Both the position numbers and the translations under genes were made by a program. 64,000 bases of DNA from Pomphorhynchus laevis (Eukaryota; Acanthocephala; Palaeacanthocephala; Echinorhynchida; Pomphorhynchidae): assembly GCA_012934845.2 (NCBI GenBank), contig WNNJ02001010.1, forward strand, positions 62,001 to 126,000, in the 5' to 3' direction. The notes beneath the pieces were generated by a model. That model had not been told where the DNA came from, made no database searches, and worked only from the letters and a program-made list of their open reading frames with translations. Positions 55,912 to 64,000 of this stretch are shown here, piece after piece (position 1 is the stretch's first letter; each line of letters starts with the position of its first letter).

Positions 55912-58515
55912 CGAAGCAGGATCCATAAAACTAATTTATTTTTATATTTCATTAGCTGCTAATGAAATATAATACTGCCATTCCATTGTTTTAAGGTGCT
56001 GGTTAACTTTAATTTAATTGTAGCAAGGAAACGTTACAATTGATAATTCATGTTATTAAAAAATACTGATCTTGATCCATTTTTTGGAATTTTAAAACGT
56101 AGAATTTATAAGCCACTAATTTACTTTTATATTTCGCTAGCTGCTACTAGCCTCAGAGAAAATCAGTTCTATTTGTTTACACAGTTGAACCATCAAATGA
56201 TCAAATTACATCATTAGAAACAAAACCAAATCATCAGTTTTGTTTTTGATGATACTCCAGCAGCTAGCGAAATATCAAAAATAGTGTTTTTGATAAGGTA
56301 GACTTTTAGTGATAGTGTTTTTATAGGTAGACTTTTAAATAATTCTAAAAGTAAAGAAATAATAAGATCAGATTTAAGTAAATATATTCCTAAAATAAGG
56401 TATAAACTCTTACCACCATTAGGACGAAAAATTTGTAATTATAATAAAGAATTAAAATCAATATGTAACGATAATATTAGAAACATAATGGAAACAGAAT
56501 GCAATTGTAAAAGTCTTAGTTTTGATAAAATAAATGAACATATATGTACCCATAATCTAGAATTAATTGAAAAATTGTGAATTAAGAAAGCTGCTATCAA
56601 AAGGGTATAAATATAGATTAAATAATAACAATGACAAAAATAAAATTTACAATTCGTTATATAATAACTTAAATGATTACTTTAGTAAGCTGATTAATAG
56701 TGAAAGCTCGAAATATCTAAGATAAAAATGAAAAATGAAAATAACAAATAATTACAAAAGGAAAGATAAAATTATAAAAGATATGTATAAAGAACTTACT
56801 AAATTAAAGGATAACTATATAATAACAACTATTGATAAAGCTAATAATAACTTTGTCTTCATATGCAAAAAGCTTTATTATGATATACTAATGAAAGAGG
56901 TTAATTCTAATGATTTAAATGTAAATCCAACATATGAACGTAGTGAGTTGAGTTTAGAAACAATTATTACAAGTCACTGTTCTATAATGGATAAAAAGGG
57001 TATAAAGGTTGAATCAGATAATAAAACTATACCTATATTATATTGGAATCCAAAATTACATAAAAATCCAATAAAACCTAGGTTCATATGTAGTGCGTTT
57101 AAATGTACATTAAAACCACTTTCTGTCTATATGAATAAAATACTTAAAGTAATTAAAGCACACTTTAAAAAATATTGCAAGGTAATCGAAATTAATACTG
57201 GTATAAAACACTATTTCAGTATTAATTCTACAAAAGAATTTTTAGAACAGACAAAAGGAATAAATTTTCAAAATATAAATACATACGATTTTAGTACGCT
57301 TTATACAAATCTAGATTTAGTAGATATTAAAGAAGCGTTAGTAAAATTAATTAATCTTATATTCGGAAAAAGATATACATATATATGTTATAATAATTAT
57401 AACGCCTATCTAACAAAAATTAAACCATCAAATAAATATAAATATATGGATAAAATTGAATTAATAGAATCCTTAAATATTTTGATAAATCAAAATTATT
57501 TAAAAGTAGGGACATCTATATTTAGACAAGTAAAAGGTGTTCCAATGGGTGGTAATAGTAGCCCAATTATAGCTGACTTGTTTTTAAGCTTTATAGAATA
57601 TGAATTTGTTCATAACTGTGTAAAAACTAAATCTAAACAATATAAATATATGAAATATATGTTTCGATACATTGATGATATATGTGTATTTAATTCTAAT
57701 AATTTTTATTCAATTAGTGAGCACATTTATCCAGAAAGCCTTATTCTTAACAAAACCAATATTAATGATAAAGAAGGTGTATATCTAGATATGAACATTA
57801 AATTAACATCAATTAAAACTACTTTTAATTTATATCGTAAAGATGACATATTTAAATTTACAAGAAACATATTTTTGCATGAGCATTCATGCATACCATA
57901 TAATATAAAATATAATACATTAAATAATGAAATTTTAAGAATTGCAACAATTTGTAACGATATTATTTTTCTTCAAACTCATTTAAATAATTTAATAGAT
58001 ACATATTTTAAACTAGGTTACTATAAAAATAACATCAAGCAGAAAATAGTAAAATATATAAATCAACACAATAATATAAAGAATAAATTTAAACTCTTAA
58101 GTGGCAAATTTTTATGGATGGATAATAAATAATATACTTTGCATTAGAATAAGATACTAGATAGTTATTTCAGAGGAAATACATCATTAGCATGTATTTG
58201 GCCCCGCTGCTATGTTGGGTAGAGGAGTTAGGGGCCGAAACCTGATAGCATAGCAGTTCCTTCTGATGACCTCTAATCCTAATTCTGGTACAACGTCTGT
58301 TATTTGTTAGTCAATTCATAAAATATGACTTTTTTAATTTCAATTTTTTATTTTAACTTGATATAAATTATAAAAAATCTTATAACAATTATTTATTTTA
58401 TTATTTAATTATTAAATTTTGATTTAGCATTATTATGTTTTGTTTATTTTATAATTATATAACAATACGTAGACTCAGTTAGCTGATTTGATTTATTGAT
58501 CCTGCTCTAAAATTT
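55912..58515 (+). mobile_element. Penelope-like element with inverted outer arms
   Basis: An RT frame (56735-58132) with upstream family sequence and a 3' tail. The outer parts are inverted: 55905-55930 (AGCAGGATCCATAAA) and 58495-58515 (TTTATTGATCCTGCTC). Two hammerhead-like motifs lie upstream of the RT (56128-56156 minus; 56246-56276 plus). The 3' region 58133-58495 is shared with 21225-21588. At least one frame break separates the conserved upstream region (56345-56700; CNCKSLSFDKINEHI) from the RT frame. Confidence 0.8.
56735..58132 (+). CDS. Penelope-like reverse transcriptase, no GIY-YIG domain seen
   Basis: 465 codons. Early box TTIDKANNNFVFICKKLYYD, then ILYWNPKLHKNPIKPRFICS, a D-F-S-T-L-Y-T-N box (about residue 190), VKGVPMGGNSSPIIADLFL (about 270) and RYIDDICVFN (about 310), in the order usual for PLE RTs. 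The frame ends LLSGKFLWMDNK, with no GIY-YIG nuclease after the RT, so this may be an endonuclease-lacking lineage or the nuclease may be elsewhere. Codon use is extremely AT-rich. The start is uncertain because family sequence continues upstream. Confidence 0.9.
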   Translation: MKITNNYKRKDKIIKDMYKELTKLKDNYIITTIDKANNNFVFICKKLYYDILMKEVNSNDLNVNPTYERSELSLETIITSHCSIMDKKGIKVESDNKTIPILYWNPKLHKNPIKPRFICSAFKCTLKPLSVYMNKILKVIKAHFKKYCKVIEINTGIKHYFSINSTKEFLEQTKGINFQNINTYDFSTLYTNLDLVDIKEALVKLINLIFGKRYTYICYNNYNAYLTKIKPSNKYKYMDKIELIESLNILINQNYLKVGTSIFRQVKGVPMGGNSSPIIADLFLSFIEYEFVHNCVKTKSKQYKYMKYMFRYIDDICVFNSNNFYSISEHIYPESLILNKTNINDKEGVYLDMNIKLTSIKTTFNLYRKDDIFKFTRNIFLHEHSCIPYNIKYNTLNNEILRIATICNDIIFLQTHLNNLIDTYFKLGYYKNNIKQKIVKYINQHNNIKNKFKLLSGKFLWMDNK

Positions 58516-58850
58516 CAAATATTATAAATATTATTATACGATTTAAAATAAAATATAACAATCAGTAATAAAGTAAAGTGTTTACTATAAATACAGTAAA
58601 GTGTTATTGTATTCAATAAATTGTTTTTACATGATTCTTATTCCAAATTTTTAATATATTTTTTGTTTCAATAATAAAAAATAAATAATAAATTAAAAAC
58701 TAATAAAGATTTACAAATAAAGTATTAATAGATACAGGAAGCATTACTTAGGACCAGCTTACTTGCCTTACCGAGTTCATTTCTACTTAATTTTTCTCGT
58801 AATAAAAAATTATTTTAATTAATAGAAAAATTAAATTAAAAACCACATTT
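58516..58850. other. AT-rich stretch without recognised features
   Basis: About 335 bases of A/T-rich sequence with short AATAAA-like runs. Nothing recognised. Confidence 0.5.
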
Positions 58851-58854
58851 CTCG

Positions 58855-59260
58855 TGAATTTTGTTTTTAATGAAATTTACCCACGTTATCTTATTTCGGG
58901 GCATTGTACTTGTATCATTCGAATGAGGGACAACGAAGTCATTGTGAATGTTGCCATGACAAACGGATCACCTTGTGCTACTCCTTCCCGGGAGTACATT
59001 GAATCTCATCCAAGCACAAGTAGCGCGTACGAAGAATAGACGTTATCAAATGCACAAACGAATGACGGACACGTGAAGCGCATATTACGTATAGTCACTC
59101 GTCGATTCATGCGACCAAATGCGTTGCTAGCATCTATAAATAGAATACCGAACTCGGAGTTGCTATTGAATATTTTGCACAAGGAATGAATCACGTTATT
59201 CCATACCACCCGTTGGGAGGCACAAAGCTAAACAACACTAGCGACATCTTGCAATTCAGA
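58855..59260 (-). pseudogene. Family F reverse transcriptase relic
   Basis: The minus strand reads SEFGILFIDASNAFGRMNRR, then VAQGDPFVMATFTMTSLSLI (box B, Q-G-D-P) in a neighbouring frame. The same family gives the fragments at 47223 and 48100. Broken by stops and shifts. Confidence 0.6.
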
Positions 59261-59413
59261 TTTGTATTAACAGGCTTATATCAGAAAAAGAAAACAGAAG
59301 ACAAAGTCAGTCCGGTCGTTAATGGAATCTTCATTGTGTCACGGCCTCTGGTCCACAGGGATCTAAGCCCTCCAGCCAATCCAACACGCTGCTCTCCGAC
59401 TACACCACCCGGG

Positions 59414-59800
59414 GTCTCTCACTCCCCGAAGAATCCAATCGAGGATGACTATTCTCGGTAATCGCGATATGTGGAGCTTAAAAAACCTTAGTCTTTACTC
59501 TGATGGACATCCTCTTGAAAAGAAGACTAATCCCGAGATAGCCCAAATACCCCTGAGGGTCACTTGGGTTTTCTCATTTAATGACAGATGCTAAGCCAGG
59601 GGTCTAAACCACCCGGGTCTTTTACTCCTTGAAGAATCTAATCAAGGCGGACTATGCTCAGTAATCGCGAGATGATGAGCTTGAGAAACCTTAGTCATTG
59701 CTCTTGGGGACGTCCTCTCGAAAAGAAGACTAATCCCAAGATATTACAAGTACCCCAGAAGCGCACTTGGGTTTTTCCATTCAATGACAGATGCTGAGCC
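59414..59800. repeat. Tandem duplication of about 195 bases at a LINE 3' end
   Basis: Two units, about 59414-59609 and 59610-59800, are about 80 percent alike (both contain TCTCGAAAAGAAGACTAATC or a close variant and ACAGATGCTAAGCC/GAGCC). They cover the end of the family D ORF2 and its 3' UTR. Confidence 0.8.
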
Positions 59801-60620
59801 CGTGTCAGGACCCATCTAGCTTTCTTCAGGATACGTTTGAGTCTATCCAGGTCGGCTTTCGCTGACCAGTTCACCGTAATGGTGAACTCCAAGTATTTTA
59901 CTCGACTTGTAAATATAAGGAGTGGTTGTGGCTACAAAATGGACGAGAGTGCAGAGAGTGCTAATCTCTTAAACTTCTTTCTGGTGGCAGGAGCGCATGT
60001 AAGATGACCACCTGCGATTTAGAGGAGTTGATAACAAGATTGAATATAAGTAGCTGGTATTTTAATCTTAAAAAGAAACGGCTGATGTCAAAGACTACAT
60101 CTTTGCACTTTCGTCCAGAGAACATGGCTGTGTTATCATCACTGTATACCGCAAAATGTTGATCGCGTTTAAATTGTTGAAGAGTATAATGGAGGCAGCA
60201 AGATACAAGATTGGAAAAAGTTGGGATTCTTGATGCACACCCGTAATAGGTTAGAACTGATGTGCATTATGGCCGTCTTCATAGAAGAATCGCTCGGTAT
60301 ACAACGATATTTCCACCCTGTTAACGATTCTCGCAGGCAACCCAAGGGGCCTGCGAGAAGAGATAACAAAATGAATGGAAATGCGGTCAAATGCCGCAGA
60401 GAAGTCAAGAAAAACAGCCACAGCAAGCTGATGACTGTTATCTTTACAAAACTGATCCACTTCACCTTTTGCTGAATAAACCGAGCTATCTTTTACGTAC
60501 CCATGAAAACCTGGTGGTATTGAATTTCGTCTAAGAATCGAAGTGGGCCGCAGATCTTTAGGACATGAAATCGATTTCTTTTTGGGTAAAAACGGTTTTG
60601 TCCCAGTAGATCGAATTCCC
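59695..60620 (-). mobile_element. LINE family D copy, RT to 3' end
   Basis: From right to left: LRPTSI and PPGFHGYVKDSSVYSAKGEV near 60500, AVFLDFSAAFDRISIHFVIS (60420), a YADD-equivalent Y-S-D-D near 60145, RFFLRLKYQL, and a thumb piece (VNWSAKADLDRLKRILKKAR, 59880). It complements the 3'-less copy at 10090-13262. The piece between LRPTSI and PPGFHG is deleted and the frames are broken. Confidence 0.8.
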
Positions 60621-60699
60621 AGTAGACCGAAAATTTTTTACCAAGCCTCTTATTTTTTAAATAAATACAATTAAAGAAATATTTTTTAAACATTTAATT

Positions 60700-61345
60700 T
60701 AATGGCGTTTTTGAGGCCATATAGAAGCTCTGTAATGTTTAAAAGACCCATTTGAAAGCGAATAACCAATCTGTCGATTTTGTTATCTTGGTCAACATAT
60801 ATATTTTTCCTAATTTTGTTTCTCCTCCGTTTAATAGTCTAGAAATCTCAATATCATTGTCTTGCTGAATCTCCAAAATCTTATTGACAATTTCATATAA
60901 ATTGGGATTAATTTTGTTAACCGAACGATTTAGTTTTTAATTAAACCCTTCAGCCGCATTGTTTGTTCTGCCTCTTAAAATTCCATATTGCGACCAAATT
61001 GCTCTGTTGAACCAAGGTCTGGTATTTATTATCCAATTAGAGAAAACGTAGGAGAAAATTTCTCCCCTGCCTCACAATGTACACCTCTCTCTGTTTGAAT
61101 GTAATTCCAGCACTCATCGATGTAATCTACGGGTACTAAAGCTAAGGCAGTCACCAATTCAACTGATTTTCTAAAGTTGACTTCTTCGTTATATTTCACT
61201 CTTAAATCCAGTTGTGAAATTGCACTAAGCACCGTTGAAGCTCTTGTCTGAGCAATGTATCTATAAATGACACTCTTCATTGAATTAAAAGAAGGAAAAC
61301 GGCAAATAATTCGCGTTTCACCACGATAATCGTTGCTCAATTCCC
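60700..61345 (-). pseudogene. MULE-type transposase relic
   Basis: The minus strand reads MSNDYRGETRIICRFPSFNS, ALALVPVDYIDECWNYIQ, then RPWFNRAIWSQYGILRGRTN followed by NAAEGFN and DNDIEISRLLNGGETKLGKI. The R-T-N-N-A-x-E block after a W-x-x-Y stretch is typical of the C-terminal part of MULE (Mutator-like) transposases. Two or three stops interrupt it. The last part matches the small MULE at 62352-62781. Confidence 0.7.
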
Positions 61346-61373
61346 TCCTTGCTTCATTATATGAATCAGTGGC

Positions 61374-61419
61374 ATTATAATAAAATGTAAAATTAATTCA
61401 AAATTTTTTAAGCATCAAA
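61374..61419. repeat. Direct repeat, first copy (second at 63899)
   Basis: About 44 bases with TGTAAAATTAATTCAAAATT recur at 63899-63943. The two are 2.5 kb apart. Confidence 0.9.
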
Positions 61420-61427
61420 ACTACTAG

Positions 61428-61750
61428 GCGGGTAGATCAGTTGCGGGGACATAGCAGAGTCTTGTATAAACTTAGATTTGGCAGATTACCAAAAGTGTAT
61501 AGACTCTCAAGGAGAGAAATTAACATGTGGAATTCGTTGCCTGAGGAAGTCGTTGCAGCCCTCAGTTTGAGAACGTTTAAATCACGATGCTACAAATGGA
61601 TACATGAACAATGCCGCCATTCAACACTACTACTGGAAAACCCTAATTAGCTACGTTGACTGACCATTTGCTTTTGTTTTATTTTTTTGGACTCTGCCTG
61701 AATAGCCTTTTGGCTTTGGTATGTATTGGAATAATAATATAATAAGTGAG
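61428..61750 (+). pseudogene. LINE family A-like ORF2 tail and 3' UTR
   Basis: LRGHSRVLYKLRFGRLPKVY, INMWNSLPEEVVAALSLRTF and a stop at 61648-61650: the C-terminal tail of a CR1-like ORF2. The short 3' UTR ends in AATAATATAATAA. Severely 5'-truncated. Confidence 0.75.
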
Positions 61751-61974
61751 TTAATTTATTCATTTATATGTAATAATTTAAATTGTGTATTAAATACAAT
61801 GAAAATGAAAAATCAAGCACAAACACATAATGATAAAGCAAAATCAGCAAAATCTTATAAATTTGATTTTATGTAACTTATATTTTAGATCACTTTTAAA
61901 AACCAAAACCGGCAGTCCAAAAGGTGATCTCTATCAGTTATCCGTAAAACAAAATATGAACGTATATTGTTATA

Positions 61975-62190
61975 AATGAGTAATAAATAACAAATGATGT
62001 AGCTGTTCAGGAGGAACAGCTATATTATCAGTTTTCGGCTATTATTCCTCGACCCAACATAGTAGCAGGGTCAAATTCGCGCTAATGACGTATTTCCTCT
62101 GATGAAATGTAATTATTTAGTGTATCTTATTCTAATGCAAAGCATATTTTTTATTATCCATAAAATTTTTCGCTTAATGGTTTAACTAAA
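61975..62190 (-). mobile_element. Penelope-like element, 3' tail copy
   Basis: Matches 21415-21620 with many substitutions, including TTTTCGGCTATTATTCCTCG, CATAGTAGCAGGGTCAAA and the end of the RT gene (TTATTATCCATAAAATTT). Non-coding. Confidence 0.75.
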
Positions 62191-62204
62191 TTTTTAATAA
62201 TGTT

Positions 62205-62350
62205 TTTTGAGAGTGCTTCAGCCTACCTTATTACGTATTTACGATGGCGTATCATATTCTTAACCATTTATGGTCAATCGCGGGGTTCCGCAGTGTGATC
62301 CGCTCAGCCCTCTTTTATTTGCAATTTTATTAATGGACCTTCCACAGGAA
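62205..62350 (+). pseudogene. LINE family C reverse transcriptase relic
   Basis: The frame reads VLQPTLLRIYDGVSYS, then NRGVPQCDPLSPLLFAILLM and DLP, following the family C RT (7120-7250) box by box. Cut on the right by the small MULE. Confidence 0.75.
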
Positions 62351-62351
62351 A

Positions 62352-62781
62352 AATCCACCATTGAGGCGCCTTAAGGTAATTTTTGAATTACCTTAAAATC
62401 CAAACAAGTCCAATCACATATGATACTTCTATTCAACTGAATTGTTCACGATTTTCTGTCTTTTGACTTTGTGTACCTTCACAAGCCATTCGAATAGTCT
62501 GACAGCTTCTTTAGATAATACATCGGCTATTAAATATGATCATATCAAACATATATGTTGAAAATGACTATCTGCAACTGTCGCAGATAACTATCATTAT
62601 CTGCGACAATGATATTGAGATTTCTAGACTTTTAAACGGAGGAGAAACAAAATTAGGAAAAATATATATGTTGACCAAGATAACAAAATCGACAGATTGG
62701 TTATTCGCTTTTAAAGGGGTCTTTTAAAAATTACAGTGCTTCTATATGGCCTCAAAAATTAAGGCGCCTCAATGGTGGATT
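62352..62781. mobile_element. Non-autonomous MULE with 23-base perfect inverted repeats
   Basis: 62352-62374 and 62759-62781 are perfect reverse complements (core TTGAGGCGCCTTAA). The 430-base element keeps only the end of a transposase gene, in + orientation (DNDIEISRLLNGGETKLGKI, 62610-62727), which matches the relic at 60700-61345. No 8-11 base target-site duplication is evident in the flanks. It interrupts a LINE relic. Confidence 0.85.
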
Positions 62782-62935
62782 ATTTTAAAAAAATTTAATT
62801 TTTAAAATTAAAACTACAATTACACACGTAGATTTGAACCACGCTAAAATACATTTATTGCCTAATACATAAATGATTTCAATAAATTAAATCTCTTAAT
62901 TTACAGTGCAGCTAAATTTGAACAATAAAATAGTT

Positions 62936-63050
62936 GTAAATAGTTGATAATCATCCATTATGGATAAATAATTATTGGATGTTGATCAAAAGAAATGGGA
63001 AAATTTTATTTGATATTTTCCCAACCTCTGTTAGCACCTTCAGAAAATTA
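62936..63050. repeat. Inverted-arm repeat, half element
   Basis: Left arm 62936-62999 (AAATAGTTGATAATCATCCA) as at 26581, followed by a minus-strand hammerhead-like core (63012-63043: CTGAAGG, CTAAC, AGAG, GTTGG, GAAAATATC). The right half is absent. Confidence 0.7.
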
Positions 63051-63159
63051 ATATAATAGTTATTAACTTATTGTTCTACAAATAATATTATTTAAATAAA
63101 AAGTAATAAATACTAAACGCATAATCTTCTTCCATTTTGAATATATAGTTATTACAGGA

Positions 63160-63370
63160 ACAAAGAAGCAGAAATTATCCTTTATTTGATTAATTTATTA
63201 AATCAATTTTTAATCAATTTTATTAATTAATTTATTTTTTTTATATTTCACTATATTGCTAGTATCATCAGAAACAAAGCGAGTAAATTGTACGTTTGTT
63301 ACTGATGCAAACAACAACTAGTGAAATCTAAAAATTAATGCTTATTTATCCTGCTCCAAAATTCTAAGCA
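63160..63370. repeat. Inverted-arm repeat, type with GGAGCAGGATAAATA ends
   Basis: Left arm near 63230-63272 and right arm near 63300-63365. The minus strand at 63241-63271 reads CTGATGA, ACTA, a GCAATA loop, TAGT, GAAATATA, a complete hammerhead-like core apart from one extra U before the stem. The outer end matches the ends of the PLE at 55912-58515. Confidence 0.75.
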
Positions 63371-63898
63371 ACAATTCATTCAGAAGAATTCGCATACTTA
63401 TCTTATAACATTAAATAGGTCACTAGTAAACGTTCTCTTTAGTACAATAAAATTAAAAGTTATATTTACTTTTTACTTTTATCAAATTAAAAGTTCTCTT
63501 TAGTACATCTTATTCACTTTTTAAAAATTTATCATTTGATATTATGAAATTATATCATAAAATTTTATATCGTAAAATTTTAATTTAAATTACTGTTTTG
63601 GAATTCTACAAAAATATTAGATTTTTAAAATCAGTTTATTTTAATTGATTTAATTTGAAAATCAATAAACTTGTCATTCACAACATTAGAACCGAGAATA
63701 GTATTTGAAATATATAGGATTTTATACAATTTATAATGAGTTTATAAATGGGAAATCATTTGAAAATATATTAAATTTAAAAACATATTACAAATTTGTA
63801 TATTTCCTCAAATTTTCTGCTCACATTTTTAATAAGAAAGCAATATTTAATTTTTCGAATTGTCTAATGGCAACTAATCATTTGATATCTCAATAATT
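63371..63898. other. AT-rich stretch without recognised features
   Basis: No repeat family or coding relic recognised. Short frames here look random. Confidence 0.5.
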
Positions 63899-63943
63899 GA
63901 TAATAAAATGTAAAATTAATTCAAAATTTTTTAAGCATCAAAA
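63899..63943. repeat. Direct repeat, second copy (first at 61374)
   Basis: Second copy of the 44-base repeat at 61374-61419. The flanks differ after the shared CATCAAAA. Confidence 0.9.
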
Positions 63944-64000
63944 TTTTCTGAATAGCTATACCAAGGTATTTTTACCTGGGTTACATATGTCGAGTACAGT

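Noticed and set aside
58200-58280. Hammerhead or HDV-like ribozyme in the PLE 3' tail
   Set aside because: GAAAC and CTGATGA occur in the wrong order for a linear hammerhead, and no P3 stem for an HDV-like fold is visible; kept only as a possible pseudoknot.
1-64000. tRNA, rRNA or other structural RNA genes
   Set aside because: No cloverleaf boxes or rRNA-like blocks noticed on either strand by eye; a tRNAscan-SE and Infernal run would settle this.

Overview
The window looks like a transposon-rich, AT-rich stretch of an arthropod nuclear genome, most likely an insect. One spliced host gene is clear: the orthologue of SART1 (yeast Snu66), a U4/U6.U5 tri-snRNP splicing factor. It runs on the + strand from 30978 to about 51376 in 21 small exons whose phases add up without a break to 711 codons including the stop. 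A second, short, unrecognised host gene appears to start only about 110-160 bases downstream (51490-52670 or 52703). Species cannot be fixed from the sequence.

Layout. 1-3 kb: Ty3/gypsy LTR fossil cut by the window edge. 3-10 kb: LINE fragments, one LINE bounded by a 22-base target-site duplication (4562-8281), then a second broken LTR fossil. 10-13.3 kb: an I/Jockey-like LINE with zinc knuckles. 13.3-14.1 kb: LTR relic, 9-base repeats and a hairpin. 14.2-23.6 kb: a CR1-like LINE (family A) split by two later insertions, a near-complete LINE of family B (16431-20655) and a Penelope-like element (PLE, about 21225-22410). 23.8-30.5 kb: three more family B copies, an LTR relic and inverted-arm repeats. 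31-51.4 kb: SART1, with introns full of transposon relics and an 86-base minisatellite; the 7.5-kb intron between exons 18 and 19 holds PLE-tail repeats, chimeric LINE/PLE pieces and another family B copy. 52.7-64 kb: inverted repeats, RT relics, a PLE with a 465-codon RT frame, an I-like LINE fragment with a duplicated 3' end, MULE transposase relics and a small MULE with 23-base perfect terminal inverted repeats.

Family labels used below: A, CR1-like LINE with a PHD-type ORF1 (14174-23640 and fragments at 3135, 41380 and 61428, possibly 8823). B, a second CR1/L2-like LINE with six copies. C, the LINE at 4584-8259 and a relic at 62205. D, I/Jockey-like LINE with zinc-knuckle ORF1 (10090-13262; 59695-60620). 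E and F, fragments of proteins with a conserved C-terminal domain of unsettled class (8306, 36300-38350; 47223, 48100, 58855).

I found no convincing new defence or metabolic system. The signals most worth a second look are hammerhead-ribozyme-like cores that recur in the inverted-arm repeats and next to the PLE, a possible pseudoknot in the PLE 3' tail, the nested insertions, the sharp change in divergence inside one family B copy, and the short gene packed behind SART1.
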